Assembly: GCA_004298545.1 (NCBI GenBank)
Contig: SCQX01000157.1
Span: forward strand, 1 to 44,980
DNA: 44,980 bases
Direction: 5' to 3'
Source of the DNA: Candidimonas sp.
GTDB lineage: Bacteria > Pseudomonadota > Gammaproteobacteria > Burkholderiales > Burkholderiaceae_B
Shown here: piece by piece, positions 18,033 through 26,808 of the stretch
How positions within the stretch are numbered: the stretch's first letter is position 1
Layout of the letters: the number at the start of each line of letters is the position of its first letter
The notes under the pieces: model-generated
Seen by the model: the letters and a program-made list of their open reading frames with translations, nothing else
Told to the model about the DNA's origin: nothing
The model's database searches: none
Program-made: the position numbers and the translations under genes

Positions 18033-19333
18033 AGCAGATGTTCCACCCTCAGGCGCGTCACGCCCGACTTGACGAAAGGCAGCGCCTGGATGCGGTCGAT
18101 GGCGCCATCGACCGCGCCCTCGCGTGCGTCGTGCGACAGGAAAATGATATCGGCATCGCTATCGCCGTGCGGGGTCTGGAACATGGAGCCAATCGATATG
18201 CCCGCCGCCGACAGGATACGCGAAAGATCGGCAAGCACCCCGGGGCGATCCTCCACGCGCAACCGCAAATAATAAGAGGACACGATTTCCGCCATGGGCA
18301 AGACCGGCGTGTCGTCCAGCGCATCGGGCTGGAACGCCAGATAGGGCACCCGGTGGTCCGGATCGGCCGAATCCAGGCGCGCCACGTCGACCAGGTCGGC
18401 CACGACCGCCGAGGCGGTCGGCAGGGCGCCAGCGCCCTGCCCATAGTACAAGGTTGGCCCGACCATGTCGCCGCTGACCAGCACCGCGTTCATGGCTCCC
18501 TCGACGTTGGCCAGCAGGCGGTCCGCCGGAATGAGCGTTGGATGCACGCGCAGTTCGAAGCCATCTGGCCGCCGCCGCGCGATGCCCAGCAGCTTGATCC
18601 GATAGCCCAGGCGCTCGGCGTGAGCGATGTCTTCCTGCGCGAGCTTTGACACACCTTCGATGTGCACCTTGTCGAACTGGACGGGAATGCCGAACGCCAG
18701 CGACGCGAGCAGGGTCAGCTTGTGCGCCGCGTCCACACCCTCGACATCGAACGTGGGGTTGGCCTCGGCATAGCCAAGTTGCTGCGCCTGCGCCAACGCG
18801 TCGTCGAACGACAGCCCGCGGGCGCGCATCTCCGACAGGACGAAGTTTGTCGTGCCATTGATGATGCCCGCCACCCACTGAATATGGTTGGCGGCCAGGC
18901 CCTCGCGTATGGCCTTGACGATCGGAATTCCGCCCGCGACGGCCGCCTCGAAGGCAACCATGACGGCATGTTCCCGCGCCGCGGAAAAGATCGTATTGCC
19001 GTGTATGGCAAGCAACGCCTTGTTGGCCGTGACGACATGCTTGCCGCGTCGGATGGCTTCCATCACCCAGGCGCGCGCCACCGTGTCGCCGCCGATGAGT
19101 TCGACCACGACGTCGATGGCGGGATGGCGCACGACTTCCATGCCGTCGGACGTGACCAGCACCCCGTCGCCGACCAGGCGGCGGGCCTTGGCGACGTCGC
19201 GTACGGCAATGGCCGCCACCTCGATGCGCCGACCCGCCCGACGGGCGATTTCCTCGGCGTTGCGCGTCAGGACTTCCCAAGTACCGGCGCCAACGACTCC
19301 CAGGCCAAGCAGACCGACCCTCAGGCCGCGCAT
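18029..19333 (-). CDS. hom: Homoserine dehydrogenase
   Basis: 434 aa, reducing aspartate semialdehyde to homoserine with NAD(P)H, the branch point to threonine and methionine. The N-terminal nucleotide-binding motif is [12 protein letters not shown]. The catalytic domain has [11 protein letters not shown] and [15 protein letters not shown]-terminal ACT domain ([20 protein letters not shown] and after) is the usual site of threonine feedback. It is monofunctional, with no fused aspartokinase. It overlaps alaC by 13 nt upstream and thrC by 4 nt downstream. I see no threonine attenuator leader in front of the operon. Confidence 0.97.
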   Translation of the reverse strand: MRGLRVGLLGLGVVGAGTWEVLTRNAEEIARRAGRRIEVAAIAVRDVAKARRLVGDGVLVTSDGMEVVRHPAIDVVVELIGGDTVARAWVMEAIRRGKHVVTANKALLAIHGNTIFSAAREHAVMVAFEAAVAGGIPIVKAIREGLAANHIQWVAGIINGTTNFVLSEMRARGLSFDDALAQAQQLGYAEANPTFDVEGVDAAHKLTLLASLAFGIPVQFDKVHIEGVSKLAQEDIAHAERLGYRIKLLGIARRRPDGFELRVHPTLIPADRLLANVEGAMNAVLVSGDMVGPTLYYGQGAGALPTASAVVADLVDVARLDSADPDHRVPYLAFQPDALDDTPVLPMAEIVSSYYLRLRVEDRPGVLADLSRILSAAGISIGSMFQTPHGDSDADIIFLSHDAREGAVDGAIDRIQALPFVKSGVTRLRVEHLL

Positions 19334-20517
19334 TTGATCAAGCCATCTTTGCGAAACATGTCGCGTATGCCCCGTATGGCCTGGCGGGTGCGCTGCTCAT
19401 TCTCGATGAGCGCGAAACGCACGTGGCCGTCGCCATAATCGCCGAATCCGATCCCGGGCGAAACCGCCACCCTGGCGTCGGCCAGGAGGCGCTTGGAGAA
19501 TTCGAGCGACCCGAGGCCGCGATAAGCCTCTGGAATGCGCGCCCAGATGTACATGGACGCCTTGGGAACTTCAACCTTCCAGCCGATCTCGCACAACCCG
19601 TGGGCGAGAACGTCGCGGCGGGCACGGTATTTCTCGACCACCTCCGCCACACAGTCCTGGGGCCCTTCAAGCGCGGCGATGGCTGCTACTTGAATGGGGG
19701 TGAACGTGCCATAGTCGTGGTAGCTCTTGATGCGCGCCAGGGCGTTGACGAGCTCCGCATTGCCCACCATGAAGCCGACACGCCAGCCTGCCATGTTATA
19801 GCTCTTGCTCATGGTGAAGAACTCCACCGCCACATCGCGGGCGCGATCCACCTGCATGATCGATGGCGCCACGTACCCGTCGAAGGTGATGTCGGCGTAT
19901 GCCAGGTCGTTCACGACCAGAATCCCGTGTTCGCGCGCCAATGCCACCACGCGTTCGAAAAAGGCGAGATCGACGCACTGCGCGGTCGGATTGCTGGGAA
20001 AGCCAAGAATCATCATCTTGGGCTTCGGTATGCTTTCGCGCACGGCGCGTTCGATTTCATCGAAGAAATCGAGCCCCGGTGCCATGGGTACCGAGCGAAT
20101 ATTCGCGCCCGCGATGACCGCACCATAAATATGGATCGGGTAACTGGGATTGGGCACGAGCACCGTGTCGCCGCGATCGAGCGTCGCCAGCATCAGGTGC
20201 GCCAAGCCTTCCTTCGACCCAATGGTGACAATGGCTTCGGAATTGGAGTCGATCGATACGCCATAGCGGCGCGCGTACCACCCCGCGATCGCGCGCCGCA
20301 GGCGCGGGATACCGCGCGACACCGAATAGCCATGGGTGTCGGGACGGTTCGCGACCTCTACCAGTTTGCGCACGATATGGGCCGGCGTCGGACCGTCGGG
20401 ATTACCCATCGACATGTCGATGATGTCCTCGCCACGGCGCCGGGCCGCCATTTTCAGTTCGCCGGTAATGTTGAACACGTAGGGAGGCAGGCGATCGATG
20501 CGAGGAAAGCGGGTCAT
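19321..20517 (-). CDS. alaC: Alanine transaminase AlaC-type aminotransferase
   Basis: 398 aa fold-type I PLP aminotransferase, close in length to E. coli AlaC (412). The PLP lysine is K238 in [26 protein letters not shown] and the late Arg motif FALIENEQR complete the family pattern. AlaC makes alanine from pyruvate and glutamate, and related enzymes act on other amino acids, so the substrate is inferred. ATG 20517 ([16 protein letters not shown]) matches the family N-terminus; an upstream in-frame extension lies in the regulatory region. It leads the alaC-hom-thrC operon, overlapping hom by 13 nt. Confidence 0.9.
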   Translation of the reverse strand: MTRFPRIDRLPPYVFNITGELKMAARRRGEDIIDMSMGNPDGPTPAHIVRKLVEVANRPDTHGYSVSRGIPRLRRAIAGWYARRYGVSIDSNSEAIVTIGSKEGLAHLMLATLDRGDTVLVPNPSYPIHIYGAVIAGANIRSVPMAPGLDFFDEIERAVRESIPKPKMMILGFPSNPTAQCVDLAFFERVVALAREHGILVVNDLAYADITFDGYVAPSIMQVDRARDVAVEFFTMSKSYNMAGWRVGFMVGNAELVNALARIKSYHDYGTFTPIQVAAIAALEGPQDCVAEVVEKYRARRDVLAHGLCEIGWKVEVPKASMYIWARIPEAYRGLGSLEFSKRLLADARVAVSPGIGFGDYGDGHVRFALIENEQRTRQAIRGIRDMFRKDGLIKCAA

Positions 20518-20606
20518 GAACAAATACCCCAAAATGAGCGTGGCGAAATCGCAGGCGCGGTCGACGCATCGGCCCACCCACGCCGCGAAAACGCGGAATT
20601 CAGTAG

Positions 20607-20612
20607 TTTATA
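20607..20612 (-). promoter_or_regulatory. Candidate -10 of the alaC-hom-thrC promoter
   Basis: The minus strand reads TATAAA here, about 90 nt upstream of the alaC start. No convincing -35 is seen; its expected position falls inside the first tandem repeat copy at 20613-20642. Confidence 0.3.
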
Positions 20613-20675
20613 CCGACGGCGGACGTTTCCTTCGCCACGATTCGGCCGACGATGGAAGTTTCCCTTGCCACGATT
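20613..20675. repeat. Two 30-nt imperfect tandem repeats between divergent alaC and Mth938-like genes
   Basis: Copies at 20613-20642 and 20646-20675 match at 25 of 30 positions with a 33-nt period, about three helical turns. The first would overlap the -35 area of the alaC promoter. The second abuts the -35 of the plus-strand promoter. The layout suits a pair of regulator sites in a shared control region, but no regulator is known. Confidence 0.45.
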
Positions 20676-20700
20676 GGCACAAAACAGATTGCGCTATCAT
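20674..20700 (+). promoter_or_regulatory. Candidate promoter of the Mth938-like/bcp genes
   Basis: A -35-like TTGGCA (20674-20679) and a -10-like TATCAT (20695-20700) are separated by 15 nt, slightly short of optimal. The predicted transcript start near 20707 lies downstream of an in-frame ATG at 20699 and so supports the GTG start at 20729. Confidence 0.4.
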
Positions 20701-20728
20701 GGAAACAGCATTCCTTGGGGGGCGCAAC

Positions 20729-21181
20729 GTGTTACTGCAATCCGAATCGAACACCGAATTCAACACGGTCACGGCGTACGGCCAAGATTACGTCGAAATC
20801 AACACCGTGCAATATCGGCATGCCGTCTATTTCGCACCCGAAGGCGACGTTTCGCCACTGGACGCGAACAGCGTCGGCGACATCACCGAAACACTGCTGA
20901 AAAAAATCACCGGCCTGGCAACCGTTCGCAGCGACCCCATGGCGTTTCTCGACGCCGACCCGGCGCCAGCCCTGCCTGAAGACGCGCCGGAGGTCGTTCT
21001 GATCGGTACGGGCTCGACGCAGCGGTTCCTACCGCACGGGGTGGCCGAGTCGCTGACCCGCCTGGGCATCGGCGTCGAGGCCATGACCACGCAAGCGGCC
21101 GCCCGCACATACAACATCCTGATGTCCGAGGGTCGGCACGTCATCGTGGCGCTCCTCACACACGAGGAACCTCAATCATGA
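20729..21181 (+). CDS. Mth938-like domain-containing protein (DUF498/DUF598 family)
   Basis: About 150 aa. It matches the small Mth938/Xcc1710-like family (PF04430), whose bacterial function is not established; mitochondrial relatives (NDUFAF3) help assemble complex I. The features are a compact alpha/beta fold with EVVLIGTGSTQRFLP, a conserved loop, and the C-terminal segment TYNILMSEGRHVIVALL. I chose GTG 20729 because GGGGGG (20717-20722) lies 6 nt upstream and a promoter-like -10 overlaps the in-frame ATG at 20699. The stop overlaps the bcp start as ATGA, so the two are translationally coupled. Confidence 0.85.
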   Translation: MLLQSESNTEFNTVTAYGQDYVEINTVQYRHAVYFAPEGDVSPLDANSVGDITETLLKKITGLATVRSDPMAFLDADPAPALPEDAPEVVLIGTGSTQRFLPHGVAESLTRLGIGVEAMTTQAAARTYNILMSEGRHVIVALLTHEEPQS

Positions 21182-21645
21182 GCTCGCCTGCCGTGGGGGA
21201 ACCGATTCCCGCCTTTTCCGCCCAAAGCACACAAGGCCGGATCGACAACGCGTCGATCGCGGGGCGCGCGACGGTACTCTATTTCTACCCCAAGGACAAT
21301 ACGCCAGGCTGCACGACCGAAGCACAAAACTTTCGCGACCGCCAGGCCGATTTTGCCGCTGCCCAATGCCAAGTCATCGGCATCTCGCGCGACTCGCTGA
21401 AGTCGCACGCCGGTTTCACGGACAAGCAGTCTCTGCCGTTTCCGCTCATTACCGACACCGACGAGGCACTATGCCAGCTGTTCAGCGTCATCAAGCTGAA
21501 AAACATGTACGGCCGGCGCGTTCGAGGCATCGAACGCAGCACGTTCCTCATCGATGCGCGTGGCGTTTTGGTACAGGAGTGGCGCGGCGTGCGCGTTCCC
21601 GGCCACGTCGACGCCGTTCTGCAAGCCGTGCGAGACATGGTCTGA
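21178..21645 (+). CDS. bcp: Thioredoxin-dependent thiol peroxidase (Bcp/PrxQ peroxiredoxin)
   Basis: 155 aa, the usual Bcp length (E. coli has 156). It reduces hydrogen and organic peroxides in the cytoplasm using thioredoxin. The peroxidatic Cys is C45 in YPKDNTPGCTTEAQNFRD. The E. coli resolving Cys, five residues later, is replaced by Gln50, so this is a variant that must use another Cys (C64 and another further on are present) or an external thiol. The start overlaps the upstream Mth938-like gene by 4 nt. The next gene, PIN-PhoH, begins 62 nt on. Confidence 0.95.
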   Translation: MSSPAVGEPIPAFSAQSTQGRIDNASIAGRATVLYFYPKDNTPGCTTEAQNFRDRQADFAAAQCQVIGISRDSLKSHAGFTDKQSLPFPLITDTDEALCQLFSVIKLKNMYGRRVRGIERSTFLIDARGVLVQEWRGVRVPGHVDAVLQAVRDMV

Positions 21646-21707
21646 CCGGCGACGGCCAATCACTGTTTCGCCACACGGAACGTTTTCACTCGCCCAGGAG
21701 CCCCGCA

Positions 21708-23423
21708 ATGCCGCTACCTTCGCTGCCGACCCGTCTGGGCGGAGCCATCCGTTCGACGACCGCCGCGGCGGTGCCGCAACCCGACAGTCATCCGACGGCC
21801 GCCACGACGGCGCCACCCGCCATCCCCCCGACGGCCGCCACGACGGCGCGGCAGACCGACGAACGCCCAACGCCACCCAAGGCGCTGGCGCCGACGGCGC
21901 GGCGGACCAAGACGGCAAAAACCCTGCCGGAAGAACCAGACGGCACGGCGCGCCTATTGGCCGTCACGGCGCCGCGCCGCGGAAAAATTCGCCTGCCGAC
22001 GGCGCGGCGCAAGCTGTTCGTGCTCGATACGAATGTCCTGCTGCACGATTCGAGCTCTTTGTTCAAATTCGAGGAACATGACATCTTCCTGCCCATGGTC
22101 GTACTCGAAGAGCTCGATCAGCAAAAGAAAGGTATGTCGGAAGTGGCGCGCAATGCGCGCCAGGTCAGCCGGTTCCTCGACAGCCTGGTCAACGGCGCCA
22201 CCGGCAACGGTGCCACCAGCCTCGAAAAAGGCGTCGACCTCGACTCGGCCGGAAATCAGGAAGCGCTCGGTACCTTGTATTTCCAGACCACCGCGGTCCA
22301 CACGTCGCTGCCCATCGAACTGCCCCTGGGCAAAGCGGACAACGCGATCCTGAACATGGTGCACGCGCTGCAAAAATCACATGCCAAGCGCGATGTCATC
22401 CTGGTGTCGAAGGACATCAACATGCGCCTCAAGGCGCGCGCGCTGGGCCTGCATGCCGAAGATTATTACAACGACCGCGTTCTCGACGACTCCGATCTGC
22501 TGTATGACGGCGCCTTCGCGCTGCCAGAAAACTTCTGGGCGCGCCATGGCAAGGACGTCGAATCCTGGCAGCAGGGCGGAACGACGTTTTACCGCATCAG
22601 AGGCCCCCTTTGTTCGCAATTCATCGTCAACGAATTCGTCTACTTCGAGGGTGATCTGCCGCTTCATGCGCAGGTACGCGAGGTCAGCGGCAAAAGCGCG
22701 GTACTTGCCACGGTGCGTGATTACAGCCACGGCAAAAACAACGTGTGGGGCATCACCGCCCGCAACCGCGAACAGAATTTCGCGCTCAACCTGCTGATGA
22801 ATCCCGAGTGCGACTTCGTGTCGCTCCTGGGGCAGGCCGGCACGGGCAAGACGTTGCTCGCGCTGGCAAGCGGTCTGGCACAAACGCTTGAAACCAAACG
22901 TTATAACGAAATCATCATCACTCGGGCGACCGTTCCCGTCGGCGACGATATCGGTTTCCTGCCGGGGACGGAAGAGGAAAAAATGCTGCCGTGGATGGGC
23001 GCGCTGGAAGACAATCTGGAAGTCCTGCATCTGGGAGCCGGAAACGTCGACGCCGTCGCCGCGCAGCCGTCGGGCGCGGATTGGTCAAAGAATTCCACCA
23101 TGGAGCTCGTCCGTTCCCGGATCAAAGTCAAATCGCTGAATTTCATGCGCGGGCGCACGTTTCTGAACAAGTATCTCATCATCGACGAGGCACAGAACCT
23201 GACGCCCAAGCAGATCAAAACGCTGGTCACGCGGGCTGGCCCCGGTACCAAGATCGTCTGCCTCGGCAATATCGCCCAAATCGATACGCCCTACCTCACC
23301 GAAGGCAGCTCGGGGATCACTTATGTGGTGGACCGCTTCAAAGGCTGGCCGCACGCGGGGCATGTCACGCTGCAGCGTGGTGAACGCTCGCGGCTGTCCG
23401 ACTACGCCAGCGAAGTCCTGTAG
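21708..23423 (+). CDS. PIN domain-PhoH family ATPase
   Basis: 571 aa, a two-domain PhoH2-type protein. The PIN nuclease domain begins KLFVLDTNVLLHD (D107) with LEELDQQKKG (E134 region) and SKDINMRLKA. The PhoH-like P-loop ATPase domain has GQAGTGKT (375-382), IIDEAQNLTP (491-500) and GNIAQIDTPYL. PhoH2 proteins are described as RNA helicase/RNases in mycobacteria; the role in proteobacteria is unclear. Residues 1-100 are an Ala/Pro/Thr/Arg-rich low-complexity arm including a 12-residue repeat. The start at 21708 has AGGAG 7 nt upstream. It is followed by pdxA after 36 nt. Confidence 0.93.
   Translation: MPLPSLPTRLGGAIRSTTAAAVPQPDSHPTAATTAPPAIPPTAATTARQTDERPTPPKALAPTARRTKTAKTLPEEPDGTARLLAVTAPRRGKIRLPTARRKLFVLDTNVLLHDSSSLFKFEEHDIFLPMVVLEELDQQKKGMSEVARNARQVSRFLDSLVNGATGNGATSLEKGVDLDSAGNQEALGTLYFQTTAVHTSLPIELPLGKADNAILNMVHALQKSHAKRDVILVSKDINMRLKARALGLHAEDYYNDRVLDDSDLLYDGAFALPENFWARHGKDVESWQQGGTTFYRIRGPLCSQFIVNEFVYFEGDLPLHAQVREVSGKSAVLATVRDYSHGKNNVWGITARNREQNFALNLLMNPECDFVSLLGQAGTGKTLLALASGLAQTLETKRYNEIIITRATVPVGDDIGFLPGTEEEKMLPWMGALEDNLEVLHLGAGNVDAVAAQPSGADWSKNSTMELVRSRIKVKSLNFMRGRTFLNKYLIIDEAQNLTPKQIKTLVTRAGPGTKIVCLGNIAQIDTPYLTEGSSGITYVVDRFKGWPHAGHVTLQRGERSRLSDYASEVL
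21792..21849 (+). repeat. 36-nt-period repeat in the N-terminal arm of the PIN-PhoH gene
   Basis: A 22-nt identical unit occurs at 21792-21813 and 21828-21849. It encodes the repeated peptide PTAATTA, spaced by 12 residues, and keeps the frame. It lies in the low-complexity arm before the PIN domain. Confidence 0.6.
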
Positions 23424-23459
23424 CGCCGTCGGCGCGCCTCCCCATCCAGTCCAGTCTCA

Positions 23460-24476
23460 ATGGCTACAACCTCCTCCATCCATCCGCCCGTGGCGATCAC
23501 ACTGGGCGACGCGGCGGGCATCGGCCCGGAAATAATCGTCAAGCTCTATCACGGCGGGCTGCCGTTCCCGGCGGTCGTCTACGGCGACGCGGGCGTCCTG
23601 GCCGCCACGGTACGACGCCTCGGATTCGGCCGCCAGATAAAAATCCAGGCCATCAGCGACCCCGGACAAGCGTCGATGCGCGCCGGTACGATACCGGTCG
23701 CCAACCGCTGGCAACCGCTACCCGCCGACCTGCCCCCGGGCAAGCTGGATGCGCGCGCGGGCCGCGCGGCCTACGAATATCTGTGCCAGGCCATCGACGA
23801 CACGCTCGCCGGCAAGCTGCGCGCCATCGTTACCGCCCCTTTGAACAAAGAGGCCATGAAAGCGGGCGGGGTCGATTACCCGGGACACACCGAGGTCCTT
23901 GCGGAACGCACGCACACCCAGCACTACGCCATGATGCTGGCCAATCGGGAACTGCGCGTCGTGCTGGCCACCATCCACGTGGCGATCACCGCCGTCCCCG
24001 CTCTGATCACGCGCGCCAGCGAACTGACCGTCATCCGCCTCGCGCATGGCGCATGCCGGCAGGCCGGCATCGCGGCACCGCGCGTGGCGGTTGCGGGACT
24101 CAACCCGCACGCCGGCGAGAACGGCCGCTTCGGCCGCGAGGAGATCGAGACGATCGCGCCCGCCATCGCGCAAGCCCGCGCGGAAGGGATAGCCGCCAGT
24201 GGCCCATGGCCCGGAGACACGATCTTCATGCGGGCGCGACGGGGGGAATTCGATGTGGTGGTCGCCCAATACCATGATCAGGGCCTGATACCCGTGAAAT
24301 ACCTGGGTGTCGACCATGGCGTCAATGTGACGATAGGTCTGCCCTTCGTGCGCACCAGCGTGGACCATGGCACTGCCTTCGACATTGCCGGGCAAGGCAT
24401 TGCGGACCCGGGTTCCCTGCGCGAAGCCTATACCCTCGCGCTTGCCATGACGGCACCCGCGCCGCGTGCTCAGTAG
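23460..24476 (+). CDS. pdxA: 4-hydroxythreonine-4-phosphate dehydrogenase
   Basis: 338 aa (E. coli PdxA has 329). It oxidises 4-phosphohydroxy-L-threonine with NAD(P) in pyridoxal 5-phosphate synthesis; its product is joined with deoxyxylulose-5-phosphate, made by dxs in this window. Metal-ligand histidines are H173 (TIHVAIT), H217 (NPHAGE) and H272 (YHDQGLIPVK), matching E. coli H166/H211/H266. The N-terminal ITLGDAAGIGPEI and TAPLNKEAM are family hallmarks. It is the last gene of the plus-strand group, and its 3' end overlaps the convergent dnaB by 7 nt. Confidence 0.97.
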   Translation: MATTSSIHPPVAITLGDAAGIGPEIIVKLYHGGLPFPAVVYGDAGVLAATVRRLGFGRQIKIQAISDPGQASMRAGTIPVANRWQPLPADLPPGKLDARAGRAAYEYLCQAIDDTLAGKLRAIVTAPLNKEAMKAGGVDYPGHTEVLAERTHTQHYAMMLANRELRVVLATIHVAITAVPALITRASELTVIRLAHGACRQAGIAAPRVAVAGLNPHAGENGRFGREEIETIAPAIAQARAEGIAASGPWPGDTIFMRARRGEFDVVVAQYHDQGLIPVKYLGVDHGVNVTIGLPFVRTSVDHGTAFDIAGQGIADPGSLREAYTLALAMTAPAPRAQ

Positions 24477-25843
24477 CCGGCACCGGCCGCATAGTTCAGG
24501 AATTTGGTGAAGGCGCCCTGAAACGTCAGGCGCACCGACCCGATGGGCCCGTTGCGCTGCTTGCCAATGATGATTTCGGCCATGCCCTTGTCGGGCGAAT
24601 CGGGGTTGTAGACTTCGTCGCGATAAATGAACAGGATCAGATCCGCGTCCTGCTCTATGGCGCCCGACTCGCGCAGATCGCTCATCACGGGCCGCTTGTT
24701 GGGGCGCTGCTCGAGGCTGCGATTGAGTTGCGACAGCGCCATGAGCGGACAATTCAGTTCTTTCGCAAGGCTTTTGAGCGAGCGGCTGATTTCCGAGATT
24801 TCGGTGGCGCGATTCTCACCCGATGACGTCGCTGACATCAGTTGCATATAGTCCACGATGATCAGACCCAGTTGCCCGCACTGCCGCGCCAATCGGCGCG
24901 AGCGGGCGCGCACTTCCATGGCATTGAGCGCGGGTGTCTCGTCAATGTAGATTTGTGCCTCCTGCACCTGCTGAACCGCGCTGGTGAGGCGGGGCCAGTC
25001 GTCGTTGTTCAGCTTGCCGGTGCGAATGCGGTGCTGATCGAGCATGCCAACCGAGCCCACCATGCGCATCGCCAGCTGCACGGCCCCCATCTCCATTGAA
25101 AACACGGCGACGGGCAACCCCTCCTTGATGGCGACATACTCGCCGATATTCATCGCCAGCGATGTCTTGCCCATGGACGGGCGGCCGGCAACGATGATCA
25201 GGTCGCCGGGCTGAAGCCCCGACGTCAGACGATCCAGATCGGTGAACCCCGTGGGCACGCCAGTGACCTCACTATCGCCCTCGCGGTGATAGAGCTCGTC
25301 GATTCGCTCGATGACCAATTTGAGCAGCGGGTTGATTTCCTGGAAACCACTGGTGCCGCGCGCGCCTTCCTGGGCAATTTGAAACACACGCGACTCTGCC
25401 TCGTCGAGCAGCTGGCGTGCGTCCTTGCCCTGGGGACTGAAAGCATTGGCAGCGATTTCGTCGGCCACGGTAATGAGTTTGCGCAGCATCGCGCGCTCGC
25501 GGACGATCTCGGCATAACGACGAATGTTGGCCGCCGACGGCGTGTTGTGCGCAAGCGCGTTCAGGTAGGCGAGGCCACCGGCATCGTCGGCCTTGCCAGC
25601 GCTCGACAACGACTCATAAACCGTCACCACATCGGCTGGCCGGGCCAACCCGATCAGCCGCGTGATGTGCTGCCATATCAGACGATGGTCGAACTGGTAG
25701 AAATCATCCTCGGACAACAGGTCGGTGATCCGATCCCAGGCGGCGTTGTCCAGCAACAGCCCGCCGAGCACCGACTGTTCGGCTTCGACCGAATGGGGAG
25801 GCACCCGCAGACTGTCGAGCTGCGGGTCGCCCGCCGCCTTCAT
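24470..25843 (-). CDS. dnaB: Replicative DNA helicase DnaB
   Basis: 457 aa (E. coli DnaB has 471). It is the hexameric fork helicase: an N-terminal helical domain (SVLGGLLLDNAAWDRI), a linker, and a RecA-type domain with Walker A GRPSMGKTSLAMN, Walker B LIIVDYMQLM and an arginine finger region. ATG 25843 (MKAAGDPQLDS) is favoured; GTG 25864 would add 7 residues. An 8-codon ORF with the better Shine-Dalgarno ends exactly on this ATG (TGATG). It is last in the rpsF-priB-rpsR-rplI-dnaB series but is separated from rplI by a hairpin. Confidence 0.96.
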   Translation of the reverse strand: MKAAGDPQLDSLRVPPHSVEAEQSVLGGLLLDNAAWDRITDLLSEDDFYQFDHRLIWQHITRLIGLARPADVVTVYESLSSAGKADDAGGLAYLNALAHNTPSAANIRRYAEIVRERAMLRKLITVADEIAANAFSPQGKDARQLLDEAESRVFQIAQEGARGTSGFQEINPLLKLVIERIDELYHREGDSEVTGVPTGFTDLDRLTSGLQPGDLIIVAGRPSMGKTSLAMNIGEYVAIKEGLPVAVFSMEMGAVQLAMRMVGSVGMLDQHRIRTGKLNNDDWPRLTSAVQQVQEAQIYIDETPALNAMEVRARSRRLARQCGQLGLIIVDYMQLMSATSSGENRATEISEISRSLKSLAKELNCPLMALSQLNRSLEQRPNKRPVMSDLRESGAIEQDADLILFIYRDEVYNPDSPDKGMAEIIIGKQRNGPIGSVRLTFQGAFTKFLNYAAGAGY

Positions 25844-25869
25844 CACCGTTTCCAATCTCGGCACCCCAT
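25843..25869 (-). promoter_or_regulatory. Possible leader mini-ORF coupled to dnaB (MGCRDWKR)
   Basis: An ATG at 25869 preceded by GGAGG at 8 nt spacing opens an 8-residue frame, MGCRDWKR. Its TGA shares its A with the dnaB ATG (TGATG). The arrangement suits re-initiation or translational coupling of dnaB. Alternatively the GGAGG serves the in-frame dnaB GTG at 25864, with a poor 13-nt spacing. Confidence 0.35.
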
Positions 25870-25889
25870 GAAATCAGCCTCCAAAACAC

Positions 25890-25914
25890 GGAAAGCCGGC
25901 ATCACCGGCTTTCC
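25890..25914 (-). terminator. Hairpin between rplI and dnaB, terminator or attenuator
   Basis: A perfect 10-bp stem (GGAAAGCCGG paired with CCGGCTTTCC) closes a 5-nt loop. On the minus strand it is followed by GTGTTTT. It would end part of the transcription after rplI, leaving dnaB expressed by read-through or its own promoter. The short T tract makes it a moderate terminator at best. Confidence 0.65.
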
Positions 25915-25968
25915 AGGGTCCGCGACAGGCGACCCGCATCCCAAAAACCGGGGTGGCGGCGTGTCGCT

Positions 25969-26424
25969 TCAGACCATTTCGCCCTGGACGACGAGCGTGA
26001 TGTCGGCAACGACATCGGCGTGCAGCGCCACCTGCACCGAGTACTCGCCCACCGCCTTGACCGTGCCGCCAGGCAGCCGAACCTGGACTTTGTGAAAGGT
26101 GCCAAAACCCTGCTGCGCCAGCGCCGCCGCAACATCCATATTGGTGACGGACCCAAAAAGGCGGCCATCGACACCCGCCTTCTGGGAGATGGTCAATGTG
26201 TGGCCGATCAGCTTCTCGGCCACAGCCTGCGCCGCCGCCAGCTTTTCCGCCTGATGCTTCTCGTGCTCGGCGCGCCGCTCTTCGAACTCCTTCAGGGCCA
26301 CGGCCGTTGCGCGACGCGCAATTTTCTGGGGTATCAGGTAGTTGCGGGCAAAGCCGTCACGCACTCGCACCACTTCGCCAAGACCACCCAGATTGACGAC
26401 CTTTTCCAGCAAAATGACTTGCAT
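25969..26424 (-). CDS. rplI: 50S ribosomal protein L9
   Basis: 151 aa, standard L9 size (E. coli has 149). The N-terminal [32 protein letters not shown] binds 23S rRNA near the L1 stalk; a long connecting helix and a C-terminal domain follow. It lies 15 nt after rpsR on the same strand. The gap to dnaB (125 nt) contains a terminator-like hairpin. Confidence 0.98.
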   Translation of the reverse strand: MQVILLEKVVNLGGLGEVVRVRDGFARNYLIPQKIARRATAVALKEFEERRAEHEKHQAEKLAAAQAVAEKLIGHTLTISQKAGVDGRLFGSVTNMDVAAALAQQGFGTFHKVQVRLPGGTVKAVGEYSVQVALHADVVADITLVVQGEMV

Positions 26425-26439
26425 AGCGATAATCCCGGG

Positions 26440-26712
26440 TTACTTGTGGTTGTCGGTGTACGGTATCAGCGCCAGGAAACGGGCGCGCTTGATGGCAGTA
26501 TCGAGTTGACGCTGATAGTGCGCGCGCGTACCGGTCAGGCGCGCCGGAATGATTTTGCCGTTTTCCTGTATGAAATCACGCAGCGTATCGAGATCTTTAT
26601 AGTCGATCTGCTCCACATTCGCCGCAGTGAAACGGCAGAACTTGCGCCGTTTGAACAACGGATTCTGTTGGTGGTATTTGCGCTTTTCCTTGCTCTTTCT
26701 ATAGAAAGCCAT
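26440..26712 (-). CDS. rpsR: 30S ribosomal protein S18
   Basis: 90 aa. [20 protein letters not shown] is followed by [19 protein letters not shown] and the conserved S18 core ([16 protein letters not shown]). It pairs with S6 on the 30S platform. ATG 26712 has GAGG upstream; an in-frame ORF start four codons earlier is not used. The 96-nt gap to priB shows nothing I can name. Confidence 0.98.
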   Translation of the reverse strand: MAFYRKSKEKRKYHQQNPLFKRRKFCRFTAANVEQIDYKDLDTLRDFIQENGKIIPARLTGTRAHYQRQLDTAIKRARFLALIPYTDNHK

Positions 26713-26808
26713 GATGTGCCTCAAAGGTTTGCCGTGGCGCGATGCCGCTGGCGATGTCTGTCGTCGGCCAGCGCTTGCTCGAACGCATAGGCCAAAAATT
26801 ACGCAATC

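Noticed and set aside
20518-20606. Threonine-type attenuator leader before alaC-hom-thrC
   Set aside because: No short ORF rich in Thr/Ile codons and no terminator/antiterminator pair could be seen.
20699-20701. ATG as start of the Mth938-like protein
   Set aside because: It overlaps a -10-like box and has no ribosome binding site; GTG 20729 has GGGGGG at good spacing.
19423-20979. 518-codon plus-strand frame opposite alaC running into the Mth938-like gene
   Set aside because: Antisense to alaC and out of frame with the Mth938-like gene; no domain is recognisable.
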